From Spirosoma sp. KCTC 42546 (lineage in GTDB: Bacteria; Bacteroidota; Bacteroidia; Cytophagales; Spirosomataceae): a stretch of DNA of 64,000 nt. A program made the position numbers and the translations under genes. How positions within the stretch are numbered: position 1 is the stretch's first letter; each line of letters starts with the position of its first letter. The stretch is from NCBI RefSeq assembly GCF_006965485.1, contig NZ_CP041360.1, positions 992,001 to 1,056,000 of the forward strand, written 5' to 3'. The notes below the pieces were generated by a model. The model did not search any database and was not told the DNA's origin. It saw only the letters and a list, made by a program, of their open reading frames with translations. This document shows positions 32,870 to 42,810 of the stretch, one piece after another.

Positions 32870-33877
32870 ATGGATTCGGAAATCACGAAAGAATTGATAT
32901 TTAGCCACTTCGCCCGGAACATATCTCCACTCCAGCGCGAACGGATTGCGAACTGGCTTCGGGAGAAAGCCAATGAAGAGCAATATTATGAATGGCTTGA
33001 AGAATGGGAAACCCGCAACCCTCAGTATCGGACGCAAACAGAAACGGCAGCTCAGGCATACACCGCTTTTTTAACCGATAATCCACATACTGAAGCTGGC
33101 TGGTCAGCCGATGTGCCAGCCGTGTTAGCTGTATCCAGGCCCTGGAACCGACCTTTTTGGCTGGTCGCAGCCTCTGTAGTGCTAGTGGCCAGCGTGGCAG
33201 GTTTGGTATTTCGCCACCAGCTTCGCTATCAAACCTACACGACGACCTTTGGCGAAACCCAATCCATAAAACTGGTCGATGGAAGCCGGGTACGGTTGAA
33301 CGCCAATTCCAGTTTACAGGTGCCACGTTGGGGGTTTGGCAGTACCACCCGCGAGGTCGTGCTGGCGGGTGAGGCCGATTTTTCGGTAACTCATACACCT
33401 GATGATCAGAAGTTTGTGGTAAAAACGGCAAAGAATTTCGAAGTGGTTGTATTGGGGACAGAGTTTACGGTTTTTGCCCGAAAACGGGGAGCCCGGGTGG
33501 TATTGAACAAAGGGAAAGTTCAGCTTCAGTATCAGGAAAACAAGATTGCGAAACAGGTGACCATGAAACCCGGCGATCTGGTAACGCTTGACCCTGAGAA
33601 TCACATTGCCCTGAAAACCCTGAAGCAGTCGCAATTGCACCCCGCCGGAGAGCAGAATCGGTTTGTATTTGAGGAAACAACGTTGGAAGAAGTCGCGTAT
33701 ATGCTCCAGGAAAATTACGGGTTGCAGGTCGACATTAAAAATCGAGACCTGGCCGAGCGCGTCCTGATGGGTTCGTTTCAGGCGGACAACGTGGATCAAC
33801 TCCTGCAATCCATCTCCGAACTGTTAGATATCAATGTGGTCCGGCAGGGAAATCGCGTTCAGATCATGGATAAATAA
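32870..33877 (+). CDS. FecR-family anti-sigma factor, module 1
   Basis: The 335-residue protein has an N-terminal cytoplasmic helical domain (about 1-80), one membrane helix (about 94-114, FWLVAASVVLVASVAGLVF), and a periplasmic FecR domain (about 120-220, with VDGSRVRLNANSSLQVP and EVVLAGEADFSVTH). A C-terminal STN-like domain (about 260-335) begins FEETTLEEVAYMLQENYGLQ. It should hold the sigma factor at the membrane and release it when the SusC STN domain signals. Confidence 0.93.
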   Translation: MDSEITKELIFSHFARNISPLQRERIANWLREKANEEQYYEWLEEWETRNPQYRTQTETAAQAYTAFLTDNPHTEAGWSADVPAVLAVSRPWNRPFWLVAASVVLVASVAGLVFRHQLRYQTYTTTFGETQSIKLVDGSRVRLNANSSLQVPRWGFGSTTREVVLAGEADFSVTHTPDDQKFVVKTAKNFEVVVLGTEFTVFARKRGARVVLNKGKVQLQYQENKIAKQVTMKPGDLVTLDPENHIALKTLKQSQLHPAGEQNRFVFEETTLEEVAYMLQENYGLQVDIKNRDLAERVLMGSFQADNVDQLLQSISELLDINVVRQGNRVQIMDK

Positions 33878-33976
33878 TCAGCCATGCGTAACCTATTCAA
33901 ACTCACGGGAATGCCTACTGAGTTGATCCAGACTACCCTAGAATAACCGTATTTCTCGATAGACTATTAGGTAAAT

Positions 33977-34031
33977 GGTTGATAGTCAAATTTTTAAGTT
34001 TTTCTTGGAAAAGAAAGTTTGCCTATCAACC
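33977..34031 (+). promoter_or_regulatory. Hairpin in the FecR-SusC gap of module 1
   Basis: ggttgatag (33977-33985) pairs with ctatcaacc (34023-34031). A small ttttc/gaaaa hairpin lies inside the loop. It sits in the 334-bp gap 33878-34211 that otherwise shows no clear promoter match. A leader or attenuator role is inferred from position. Confidence 0.4.
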
Positions 34032-34211
34032 TTTGCCCATCAATTAACAATAGTACTTGCATTTTCTCAGATTTTGATACGCTCTGAACACGCTCCAAAT
34101 GCCCAGCCAGATTCTGGAATGCGGGTCGCTCACGGTCAACCTCAATGAATTCCAACGAATAACCCAATCATGTCCAGAAATGGATAACCAATAATTAATT
34201 CCCTCACTCTT

Positions 34212-37200
34212 ATGACAAATCATTTACGAGAAGCCTCTCATGCGGGTATTCTATTGCTCTTGTTGCTTGTTGGGTTTCAGCCCGGCTGGTCGCAATCGGT
34301 TGTACTGGCCAGCAATGTTCAGCAAAAGCGAACAGCCTCCGATCAGGTAGCCAGTCGGCAGCTCAAGGACGTACTCAATGACCTGAAAAGTCAGTACGGG
34401 GTAAACATTATGTTCGAGTTACGAACAGTAGATGGACTTTCGGTAACTCCGGAAAGTGTTAACACCAAATCGACCCTCGACAAAAATCTGGAGACTCTGT
34501 TACGCCCGCTGGGTTTACGCTACAAAAAAGTAAACAGTAATTCGTACCTGATCCTGAGCGACCGAAAAGCGAAGAAAATTGCGTTTAAGGATGGCCAGAT
34601 TTCGGGGCCAACGCTCAATCAGGAAACCGATGCCCAAAACGAATCGACGGAAAAGCTACCAGCCGTAGCGCTTCTGGCTGTCACGAAAACAGCAACGCAG
34701 GCAGTAGCAGACCCGATTACGGGTACTGTAAAGAGCCAAACCGGCGAAACTCTACCCGGTATTAACGTGGTCATCAAGAACACAACCAAAGGTACCAGCA
34801 CCGATGCCAATGGTAAGTTTACAATCGACGCACCCGCTAACGCCATCCTGGTTTTTTCGGGTATTGGGTTTGCCACTCAGGAAGTGCCCGTTGGTAGCCG
34901 GAGTCGGATTGATGTAGCCTTGGCGTCTGATAATAAGCAGCTTGACGAAGTGGTTGTGGTGGGCTATGGCACTCAGAAACGAAATAGCCTTACCAACTCC
35001 GTGTCGCAAATTGGCGCAGAAGAAGTGGCCCGCCGACCAGTGTCCAATATTTCGCAGGCCTTACAGGGGCAGCTGCCGGGGGTTACCGTATTAGATCAGG
35101 GTGGCTCGCCGGGTCGGTCCAATACCGCCATTCGGGTTCGGGGTATTACAACGTTTAACATCAATGGGATTGGCAACACGGCTGGTACCAACAATGGCTC
35201 CGGCGGCTACGATATGACTAAGAATGATGCGCTGGTGATTGTCGATGGTATCGAGCAGCGGTTGGCCGATATTAATCCGGACGATATCGAGACGATTTCT
35301 ATTCTGAAAGATGCCTCATCAACGGCCATTTATGGATCAAGAGCCACCAATGGCGTTGTGCTGGTAACTACCAAACGGGCCAAGGGCAGCAAGGTAGTTG
35401 TTGATTATAATGGCTATTACGCCAGTCAGCAATCGATTAATACCCCCCACATGATGGGCATCGAAGACTACATGCGGATGCAGGTTGTGGCCTATACCAA
35501 CGCAGGTTCGACATTGCCAGCCCGTTTCACCGAGCAGTCGATCCAGGCATACGTTACCGCCACCGACCGGGAGAAATACCCGCTGCCAAACACCTGGTTT
35601 CAAACCGTACTTCAGGCCGCTCCCCAGCAAAATCATACCTTATCTGTAGCGGGTGGCAGCGAAGCGATACGGACCCGGTTGAGCCTGCGCTATCAGGATC
35701 AGGGTGGTATTATTACGCATTACGCCAGTAAGATTGGGGAAATTCGGCTGAACTCCGACTATACAATTTCTCCCAAACTGCGGGTCAGTGCCGATGTCGA
35801 TTACCGCTACAACTATTCGCAGGCACCTACCATCGATCCTATTAATTTCCTGCTGCACGGCTCACTCTGGGCGGTTCCGAAATATGCCGATGGTACCTAT
35901 GGCCTAAGCACACAGGGAAACAACCCGTTGATGTACGCCGAAATCGGGGGAGATTCGAAACGATTCGCCGATTATCTGGTCGGTTCGGTCAAGGGTGAAT
36001 GGGATATTGCCGAAGGACTGACATTCTCTACGCAACTGGCTGGTAGAGGCTATTTTACGCAGGAAAAAAACTATGCCAATTCGTATGTCAACGTCGATAA
36101 GAATACGAATATCACCAAAACAGTAGCGAACAATACGCTGACTGAGGTGCGGAATTCGCTTCGGGAATACACCCTTATCAGCTTGCTTACCTATCAGAAG
36201 AGCCTGAACAGTCACAATTTCAAGGGCCTGTTAGGCTATTCGCAGATTGGTAATACCCAAACGTTTTTGAGTGCCTATCGCGAGCGGTTTTATAACAACG
36301 ACATCCAGTCAATCAGTCAGGGGGCTAATGATGGTACCAAGAGCAATTCAGGCAGCGATGCGGTGTATGGCTTACGGTCTTATTTTGCGCGGGTAAACTA
36401 CGATTATGACGGCAAGTATCTGGTGGAGGTAAATGGTCGCTATGACGGTTCCTCCAAGTTCACCGGCCAGAAACAGTATAGCTTCTTCCCATCGTTCTCG
36501 GCTGGCTGGCGCATCTCGAAAGAAAACTTCTGGCAGGGCCTTCAAAAAACAGTAAATGACCTGAAGGTGCGGGGTTCGTGGGGAATAACCGGTAACCAGT
36601 CCGTAAACCTGTACAGTTATTATGCCTCACTGGCAGCGAGTGGGTACGACTTCAACGGTGCTGCGGTGCAGGGTTATCGCCAAACAACGCTGGCCAATAC
36701 CGATCTGGGGTGGGAGTCGACAACCCAATTGGATTTGGGGCTGGATGCTTCCTTTTTTCGCGGGCGTATGAACCTAACGGTTGATTACTACCGGAAACTG
36801 ACCAATGATATTCTGCTGAATCTGGACATCCCGGCCACACTTGGTCTGATCGCTCCTCCACAAAATGCGGGTTCGGTTGAGAATAAAGGCTGGGAGTTTA
36901 GCCTGAACTATCGGGGGGCTAAAAGTGCCTCCGGTTTTCAGTATAATTTGGGCGGTAACTTCAGCATAAACGAAAATAAGGTAGTGGATTTGAAAGGAAC
37001 GGGCCCATACATTCTGGGTTCGGATATTGATCCTCGGTACATCATTGCGGTAGGTTTGCCCATCAACACCTTGTGGGGCTACAAGACAGATGGTCTTTTC
37101 CAGACGCAGGAGCAGATTACCAACTACAAAGCGACCTATGCGGCTAACACCAAACCCGGCGATGTTAAGTATATCGATTCGAATGGCGACGGGAAAATCG

Positions 37201-37712
37201 ACGCCAACGATATGACGAATATTGGTAATTCATTCCCCAAATTCACCTTCGGTCTGACCTCGAACTTCTCGTACCGGAATTTCGAACTGAACCTATTGTT
37301 CCAGGGAGCGGCCAAGGTAGACACCCGCCTGGCAGGAGCCCTGGCCGAGATGGGAAACCAGGAAGGATTTACCCATTCGATCTATACCAATAACTACTGG
37401 ACGCCGGAGCATCCGGATGCTCGTTTCCCGCGCCCCTTAAAGTTTGATCTGCGGAACGTGGCTACGTCGGACCGGCTCATTATTGATGGTTCGTATGTCC
37501 GCCTGAAGAACATCCAACTGGCTTACTCACTCCCAGTGGCACTGGCCAATAAAATACGGCTGAACCGGATTCGGGCCTATGTGTCGGCTACGAACATTTT
37601 TACCATTTCGAAACTGAACGAGTGGAATCTGGACCCAGAAGTTGGCTCGGGTCGGGCTGTGTATTATCCGCAAACATCGCTGTACACGCTTGGGCTAAAC
37701 CTGAACTTCTAA
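34212..37712 (+). CDS. SusC/RagA TonB-linked outer-membrane transporter with STN domain, module 1
   Basis: The 1166-residue protein has a signal sequence, an STN signalling domain (about 50-118, from SRQLKDVLNDLKSQYGVNIM), and a carboxypeptidase-D-like domain (about 165-240, GTVKSQTGETLPGINVVI). The TonB box/plug entry LDEVVVVGYGTQKRN is present, followed by a plug (SSTAIYGSRATNGVVLVTTK) and a large beta-barrel to the C-terminal aromatic strand. With SusD it imports oligosaccharides through the outer membrane. The STN domain couples substrate binding to FecR and the sigma factor. A long linker (about 119-160) between STN and the next domain is unusual. susD follows after 25 bp. Confidence 0.96.
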   Translation: MTNHLREASHAGILLLLLLVGFQPGWSQSVVLASNVQQKRTASDQVASRQLKDVLNDLKSQYGVNIMFELRTVDGLSVTPESVNTKSTLDKNLETLLRPLGLRYKKVNSNSYLILSDRKAKKIAFKDGQISGPTLNQETDAQNESTEKLPAVALLAVTKTATQAVADPITGTVKSQTGETLPGINVVIKNTTKGTSTDANGKFTIDAPANAILVFSGIGFATQEVPVGSRSRIDVALASDNKQLDEVVVVGYGTQKRNSLTNSVSQIGAEEVARRPVSNISQALQGQLPGVTVLDQGGSPGRSNTAIRVRGITTFNINGIGNTAGTNNGSGGYDMTKNDALVIVDGIEQRLADINPDDIETISILKDASSTAIYGSRATNGVVLVTTKRAKGSKVVVDYNGYYASQQSINTPHMMGIEDYMRMQVVAYTNAGSTLPARFTEQSIQAYVTATDREKYPLPNTWFQTVLQAAPQQNHTLSVAGGSEAIRTRLSLRYQDQGGIITHYASKIGEIRLNSDYTISPKLRVSADVDYRYNYSQAPTIDPINFLLHGSLWAVPKYADGTYGLSTQGNNPLMYAEIGGDSKRFADYLVGSVKGEWDIAEGLTFSTQLAGRGYFTQEKNYANSYVNVDKNTNITKTVANNTLTEVRNSLREYTLISLLTYQKSLNSHNFKGLLGYSQIGNTQTFLSAYRERFYNNDIQSISQGANDGTKSNSGSDAVYGLRSYFARVNYDYDGKYLVEVNGRYDGSSKFTGQKQYSFFPSFSAGWRISKENFWQGLQKTVNDLKVRGSWGITGNQSVNLYSYYASLAASGYDFNGAAVQGYRQTTLANTDLGWESTTQLDLGLDASFFRGRMNLTVDYYRKLTNDILLNLDIPATLGLIAPPQNAGSVENKGWEFSLNYRGAKSASGFQYNLGGNFSINENKVVDLKGTGPYILGSDIDPRYIIAVGLPINTLWGYKTDGLFQTQEQITNYKATYAANTKPGDVKYIDSNGDGKIDANDMTNIGNSFPKFTFGLTSNFSYRNFELNLLFQGAAKVDTRLAGALAEMGNQEGFTHSIYTNNYWTPEHPDARFPRPLKFDLRNVATSDRLIIDGSYVRLKNIQLAYSLPVALANKIRLNRIRAYVSATNIFTISKLNEWNLDPEVGSGRAVYYPQTSLYTLGLNLNF

Positions 37713-37737
37713 TCTCACCCTCTCCAACTGAACGATC

Positions 37738-39336
37738 ATGAAATCAACTAGATATATCGCAGGGCTTGCCTTCCTGGCTGTGGCTACAGGCCTGACCCTC
37801 ACCTCCTGCGACCGGGAGTTATTGGATACGGTACCTAACGACCGATTAGCCGAAAACCTTTTCTGGAAAACAGAAAATGACGCCCGGTTAGCTGCTAATT
37901 CGCTCTACACCGATCTGGATAGTACCAACATCATCACCTGGGATGCCATGACAGACATTGCTCATACCAACCAGCCGTTTGATGTGCAGGCGTATGTTGA
38001 ACTGGGTCAGTATGATGCCACCAGTTCGAAGATTTATGGCGAATGGGCCAAGGCCTACAAGGGTATTCGGGCCTGCAATTACTTTTTGCAGAATGTCGAT
38101 AAGGTTACGTCGACCAACACCACGCTGATCAATCAGTTTAAAGGCGAAGCGCGGGCCCTTCGGGCATATCAGTACATTAAACTGGCGAGTCTCTTTGGCG
38201 ATGTGCCGCTGGTAACCACCGCTATTTCACTGGATGAAAGCCGGGCTTTATCTCGCACACCAATTGCGCAGGTCTGGGATTTTGTCGATAAAGAACTCAC
38301 GGATGCTTCTGCGCTCTTACCAACCACCTATGCCGCTGCTGACAAAGGCCGCGTTACCAAAGGCGCTGTTCTAGGTTTACGGGCACGGGCCAATTTGCTG
38401 GCCGGTCGCTATCAGCAAGCCGCCGAAGCTGCCGATCAGGTCATGAAACTGGGTATTTACGGACTGAACGACAGTTACGAAAAGCTATTTTCATACGCAG
38501 CCGAAAACAACAAGGAAGTACTGCTGGATCGGCAGTTTATCAAAGATACCTACCCCGTTAATGTCTTTAATTACCTCGGACCTTACAGCCAGAAAAGTGC
38601 GAACAGTACGATTGTGCCCACGAAGGCGCTGGTGGATATGTACGAAACAACGGCGGGTAAACTCATTACGGATACTGGCAGTGGCTATGATCCGGCTTCT
38701 CCCTATGCCAATCGTGATCCCCGGCTTAAGTTTTCTGTTTTCCTGACAGGCGATGTTTTACCGAGTGGCATCATCTTCCGGCCTGAGCCAACCAGTGGTA
38801 CGGCTGATGCCGTTGGAAATACGTACATTGCTTCCACGACAGGCTTCAATATCAAGAAATACATTAATGCTGATGACTACGCCAACCCAGCTAACAATGG
38901 GATCAATATCATCTTACTGCGCTATGCCGAAATTCTGCTGACCTATGCCGAAGCGAAGATTGAATTGAACCAACTGGATGCCAGTGTTCTAACGGCCATC
39001 AACACGGTTCGGAATGGACGAACGGATGTGAAGCAGCCGTCTATTAGCAGCACAGCTACGCAAGCCGATTTGCGGGCCATCGTTCGTCGGGAGCGGACTG
39101 TTGAGTTAGCCTTTGAAGGGCAGCATCTCTTCGACATTCGTCGGTGGAAAACAGCGGAAACCGTTGTGCCGGGGCCTATTTATGGGATTACTTATAAAGA
39201 CGCTACGGGTGCTCTAGCCACGGTTCAGGTTGTTGGTATTAATCGGACCTTCGATAAAAGCCGTCATTACCTCTGGCCCATTCCGCAACGGGAACGCAAC
39301 CTGACGCCAACGCTTTCACAGAATCCGGGCTGGTAA
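37738..39336 (+). CDS. SusD/RagB surface glycan-binding lipoprotein, module 1
   Basis: The 532-residue lipoprotein has a lipobox (GLTLTSC), an N-terminal SusD-like domain (LLDTVPNDRLAENLFWKTEN, YKGIRACNYFLQNVDK, EARALRAYQYIKLASLFGDV) and the C-terminal RagB part (LRYAEILLTYAEAKIELNQL, ELAFEGQHLFDIRRWKTAE, then HYLWPIPQRERNL). It caps the SusC barrel and captures the glycan. It is 25 bp after SusC and 52 bp before the sulfatase start, all in one operon. Confidence 0.95.
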   Translation: MKSTRYIAGLAFLAVATGLTLTSCDRELLDTVPNDRLAENLFWKTENDARLAANSLYTDLDSTNIITWDAMTDIAHTNQPFDVQAYVELGQYDATSSKIYGEWAKAYKGIRACNYFLQNVDKVTSTNTTLINQFKGEARALRAYQYIKLASLFGDVPLVTTAISLDESRALSRTPIAQVWDFVDKELTDASALLPTTYAAADKGRVTKGAVLGLRARANLLAGRYQQAAEAADQVMKLGIYGLNDSYEKLFSYAAENNKEVLLDRQFIKDTYPVNVFNYLGPYSQKSANSTIVPTKALVDMYETTAGKLITDTGSGYDPASPYANRDPRLKFSVFLTGDVLPSGIIFRPEPTSGTADAVGNTYIASTTGFNIKKYINADDYANPANNGINIILLRYAEILLTYAEAKIELNQLDASVLTAINTVRNGRTDVKQPSISSTATQADLRAIVRRERTVELAFEGQHLFDIRRWKTAETVVPGPIYGITYKDATGALATVQVVGINRTFDKSRHYLWPIPQRERNLTPTLSQNPGW

Positions 39337-39388
39337 GGGGTTGATGGTTGGGTATTTGTTCAATGACAAAAACAACTTACTTACCGTA

Positions 39389-40921
39389 ATGAAGTCAGGT
39401 TTAATTGTACTCAGCGTAGTAATTCTGATTGTGGTCGGATGGTTATTTTCTTCTTTTACCCCCCATCAGGCAGCTTCAGCCAACCGGAGTGCCGTATCAC
39501 CCAACATCATCTACATTTATGCCGATGATATGGGGTATGCAGAATTGGGTTGTTATGGCCAGCAGAAAATTCGGACACCTAATCTGGATCAGCTTGCGCG
39601 TGAGGGTATCCGGTTTACGCAACACTACACGAGCATGCCGGTTTGTGCGCCCGCCCGCTGTATGCTCCTGACCGGCAAGCACAGTGGTCATTCCTACATT
39701 CGGGGAAACTACGAAATGGGTGGTTTTGCCGATTCGCTGGAGGGTGGGCAGATGCCGCTGTATCCTGGCGCGTTTACCCTTGGGCGGATGCTCCAGCAGT
39801 CGGGCTACAAAACGGCCTGCATTGGTAAATGGGGAATGGGTATGGCCAATACCACCGGCAATCCGAATGAGCAGGGTTTCGATTATTTCTACGGTTATCT
39901 GGATCAGAAGCAAGCCCATAACTTCTACCCGACGCATCTCTGGGAAAACGGTAAACCCGACCGCCTGAACAACCCGTTCATCGACGTACATCGCAAGCTC
40001 ACCCCCGAAACAGCCACACCAGAAGCATTTGCCTATTATCGGGGTAAAGATTATGCGATTGATAAGATGGCGCAGAAAGCCCAGGCTTTTGTTCGGCAAA
40101 ACAAGAATGCGCCTTTTTTTCTATACCTGCCATTCACGGTGCCGCACGTATCGTTGCAGGCACCCGAGGTAGCAGTAAAGGAATATATTGGCAAATTTGA
40201 CGACAGACCCTATCTCGGTGGACAGGGATACGCGTCAACGCCTTATCCGCGTGCTACGTATGCGGGCATGATTACCTACATGGATAAACAGATCGGGCAG
40301 TTGATGCAGTTGCTGAAAGACTTGAAAATTGACGACAACACAATCGTTATGTTTTCGAGCGATAATGGAGCAACGTTCAATGGTGGGGTAGAAGCGGCTT
40401 ATTTCAATAGTGTGGGTGGTTTGCGAGGTCTGAAAATGGACGTGTACGAAGGCGGCATCAGAGAGCCGATGCTCGCCCGCTGGCCGGGTAAAATAAAGGC
40501 AGGCCAAGTCACAGACCATGTATCGGTTCAATATGATCTGCTGGCAACTCTGGCCGAACTGGTTGGCTATAAACAGCCATTTACTACTGATGGGATTTCG
40601 TTTTTACCAACCTTATTAGGCCAGTCGACAGCCCAAAAACAACATCCCTTTCTCTATTGGGAATATCCCGAAAAAGGCGGCCAGTTAGCTGTAAGGATGG
40701 GCAATTGGAAAGCGGTGAAAACCAATGTGCGAAAAAATCGTACGGGTCCCTGGGAGCTGTATGACTTGGGTGGAGACGTTAGTGAACGTACCAATCTGGC
40801 CGCCCAGCACCCCGATCTGATTCAACAAGTGAATGCCATCGTTGCCCGTGAACATAGGCCTACACATGTAAACGAATGGGAAATTGTTACACCAAAAACA
40901 GCTGTTGTGGGTACGAATTGA
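39389..40921 (+). CDS. S1-family sulfatase (first)
   Basis: The 510-residue protein has an N-terminal hydrophobic signal/anchor (about 1-20), the metal-binding YADDMGYAELG motif at about 44, and the sulfatase signature C-x-P-x-R at residue 86 (PVCAPARCMLLTGKHSGHS). The Cys there is converted to formylglycine by a maturase. A second conserved block (IGKWGMGMANTT) and the late MFSSDNGATFNGG metal motif are present. It should remove sulfate esters from glycans in the periplasm. The ATG at 39389 is chosen because it starts the signal sequence. It follows SusD in the operon. Confidence 0.95.
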   Translation: MKSGLIVLSVVILIVVGWLFSSFTPHQAASANRSAVSPNIIYIYADDMGYAELGCYGQQKIRTPNLDQLAREGIRFTQHYTSMPVCAPARCMLLTGKHSGHSYIRGNYEMGGFADSLEGGQMPLYPGAFTLGRMLQQSGYKTACIGKWGMGMANTTGNPNEQGFDYFYGYLDQKQAHNFYPTHLWENGKPDRLNNPFIDVHRKLTPETATPEAFAYYRGKDYAIDKMAQKAQAFVRQNKNAPFFLYLPFTVPHVSLQAPEVAVKEYIGKFDDRPYLGGQGYASTPYPRATYAGMITYMDKQIGQLMQLLKDLKIDDNTIVMFSSDNGATFNGGVEAAYFNSVGGLRGLKMDVYEGGIREPMLARWPGKIKAGQVTDHVSVQYDLLATLAELVGYKQPFTTDGISFLPTLLGQSTAQKQHPFLYWEYPEKGGQLAVRMGNWKAVKTNVRKNRTGPWELYDLGGDVSERTNLAAQHPDLIQQVNAIVAREHRPTHVNEWEIVTPKTAVVGTN

Positions 40922-40929
40922 TCATGGCC

Positions 40930-40980
40930 CCGCACCGGCGGACCAGCTGATTGTTATGATTGGTAAGATACAGATATGAT
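40930..40980. repeat. Truncated relative of the 52.4-kb MITE-like element
   Basis: The sequence ccgcaccggcggaccagctg followed by attgttatgat is nearly identical to 52432-52452, and the similarity runs on to atatgattt. It ends where the multi-hairpin repeat copy 3 begins, so two repeat types abut here. Confidence 0.7.
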
Positions 40981-40987
40981 TTTTGTC

Positions 40988-41108
40988 GTGATGTCAGTTT
41001 CTTAAAACTGACACAAAGGTTTCTCAAAACCTATCGTGTCAGGTTAGGATGGTCACTACACTCGGTTTTAAGAAACCTCGCTTGTCAGTTTTAAGAAACT
41101 GACATCAC
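40988..41108. repeat. Multi-hairpin interspersed repeat, copy 3
   Basis: It starts gtgatgtcag and ends ctgacatcac, with internal ggtttctcaaaacc and ggttttaagaaacct and a longer centre than copies 1 and 2. It separates the two sulfatase genes. Confidence 0.85.
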
Positions 41109-41208
41109 ACCATCACCACTCAACGAGCTTAATCTGACGGCTATGGTAAGGACAAAGACCCTTGAATACCCAAAAATAAACAGGACAGTATCTTTTAAAA
41201 TCGCTTTT

Positions 41209-42669
41209 ATGACCTTTATTCCTAAACGTTTATCTCGTCTCGTATTGAGTGCCTTTACCTTAATTGGCGTCGGCCTGCTCATCTCAGCCTGGGTTGAGAA
41301 ACCCGCGCCAGTGCCCCCGCCCAACGTCGTCCTGTTTTTTATGGATGACATGGGCTACGGCGATTTGTCTGTAACGGGTGCGCTGGATTATACAACGCCC
41401 AATCTGGATCGTATGGCGGCTGAGGGTACACGCTTCACGAATTTTATGGCGGCTCAGGCCGTGTGTAGTGCCTCGCGAGCGGCTCTGCTCACGGGTTGCT
41501 ACCCAAATCGACTGGGTATTTCGGGTGCATTAGGACCCAATTCATCTGTTGGCCTGAATCCAAATGAAGAAACGCTGGCCGAGCTACTAAAAGAACGCGG
41601 CTATGCAACGGGCATGTTTGGTAAATGGCATTTAGGCGATAACAAGAAATTTCTGCCAATGCAGCAGGGCTTCGATGAATATTATGGCGTACCTTATTCG
41701 CACGATATGTGGCCGTTGCATCCCGCTCAGGCACAGGCAAAATACCCACCTCTGCGCTGGATCGATGGGAATGAACCTGGTCCGGAAATCAAAGATTTAG
41801 AGGATGCTTCTAAAATTACCGGCACCGTTACGGAGAAGGCTGTTTCGTTTATTCGGAACCATAAGAAAAAGCCCTTCTTCCTGTACGTACCGCACCCACT
41901 ACCACATGTACCACTGGCCGCTTCGGCCAGGTTTAAAGGCAAAAGCGCACGGGGTATTTTCGGTGATGTACTAACGGAACTGGATTGGTCGGTCGGGCAG
42001 ATTTTAACTGAATTAAAACAGCAGGGGCTGGATAAAAATACCCTCGTTATTTTCACCAGCGACAATGGACCCTGGCTCAACTATGGCGATCATGCTGGCT
42101 CATCGGGCGGATTTCGGGAAGGCAAGGGCACCTCGTTTGAAGGCGGGCAACGGGTGCCCTGCCTGGTTCGCTGGCCGGGTGTGGTGCCTGCCGGGCGAGT
42201 GAGTAACAAGTTGCTGTCGACCCTTGATATTTTACCAACAGTGGCCAAACTCTGCGGTGCCCGTTTGCCTAAACAACGCATTGACGGCGTCGATTGGACT
42301 GCCTTACTTAAGGGCGATAACACGTCAACCCCTCGCGATAAATTTTACTATTACTACCGGAAAAACAGCCTCGAAGCCGTCCGGCAGGGCGATTGGAAAC
42401 TGGTCTTTGCCCACCCCGGCCGCACCTATGAAGGGTTCCTTCCCGGCCAGAATGGAAAGCCTGGGCCAAGCACGGAAACGCACGAGTTTCCGGTAGCTCT
42501 GTATGACCTGCGTCGTGATCCGGGTGAGCGGTACGATGTTCGGGAGCAACACCCGGAGATTGTTGCCAAACTGGAACAGATTGCCGAAGAAGCCCGTACC
42601 GATCTGGGTGATGACATCCAGAAACGTACCGGAGCTAATGTTCGTGAGGTGGGGCGGGTGAGTCAGTAA
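41209..42669 (+). CDS. S1-family sulfatase (second)
   Basis: The 486-residue protein has an N-terminal signal segment, the metal motif FFMDDMGYGDLS, and the formylglycine site C-x-A-x-R at residue 86 (AVCSASRAALLTGCYPNRLG). GMFGKWHLGD and FTSDNGPWLNYGDHAGSSGG are also conserved. It is an arylsulfatase-A-like S1 sulfatase and is expected to act on a different sulfate position from the first. The ATG at 41209 starts the signal segment, whereas 41143 would add 22 residues. A strong palindromic terminator follows. Confidence 0.95.
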   Translation: MTFIPKRLSRLVLSAFTLIGVGLLISAWVEKPAPVPPPNVVLFFMDDMGYGDLSVTGALDYTTPNLDRMAAEGTRFTNFMAAQAVCSASRAALLTGCYPNRLGISGALGPNSSVGLNPNEETLAELLKERGYATGMFGKWHLGDNKKFLPMQQGFDEYYGVPYSHDMWPLHPAQAQAKYPPLRWIDGNEPGPEIKDLEDASKITGTVTEKAVSFIRNHKKKPFFLYVPHPLPHVPLAASARFKGKSARGIFGDVLTELDWSVGQILTELKQQGLDKNTLVIFTSDNGPWLNYGDHAGSSGGFREGKGTSFEGGQRVPCLVRWPGVVPAGRVSNKLLSTLDILPTVAKLCGARLPKQRIDGVDWTALLKGDNTSTPRDKFYYYYRKNSLEAVRQGDWKLVFAHPGRTYEGFLPGQNGKPGPSTETHEFPVALYDLRRDPGERYDVREQHPEIVAKLEQIAEEARTDLGDDIQKRTGANVREVGRVSQ

Positions 42670-42674
42670 TATAC

Positions 42675-42731
42675 GGCCATCAATCCTTGGCCTGATGTTA
42701 ATGTCTATCATCAGGCCAAGGATTGATGGCC
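42675..42731. terminator. Perfect 23-bp palindrome after the second sulfatase
   Basis: The arms 42675-42697 and 42709-42731 (ggccatcaatccttggcctg and on) are exact reverse complements with an 11-nt loop. It starts 5 nt after the stop codon. It lacks a clear T-run, so termination is likely but unproven. Confidence 0.7.
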
Positions 42732-42810
42732 ATAACCTCCGTCTTTCTGCGATAACGGGTAGGTCAAAGGCCATTTGTGCTTAGGGTAAGCAAAGGATTT
42801 CGGCTTATCC

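Noticed and set aside
34099..34194. 31-codon ORF directly upstream of the module 1 SusC gene
   Set aside because: It has a plausible start and stop but no recognisable features, and its length is within chance expectation. A leader peptide cannot be supported.
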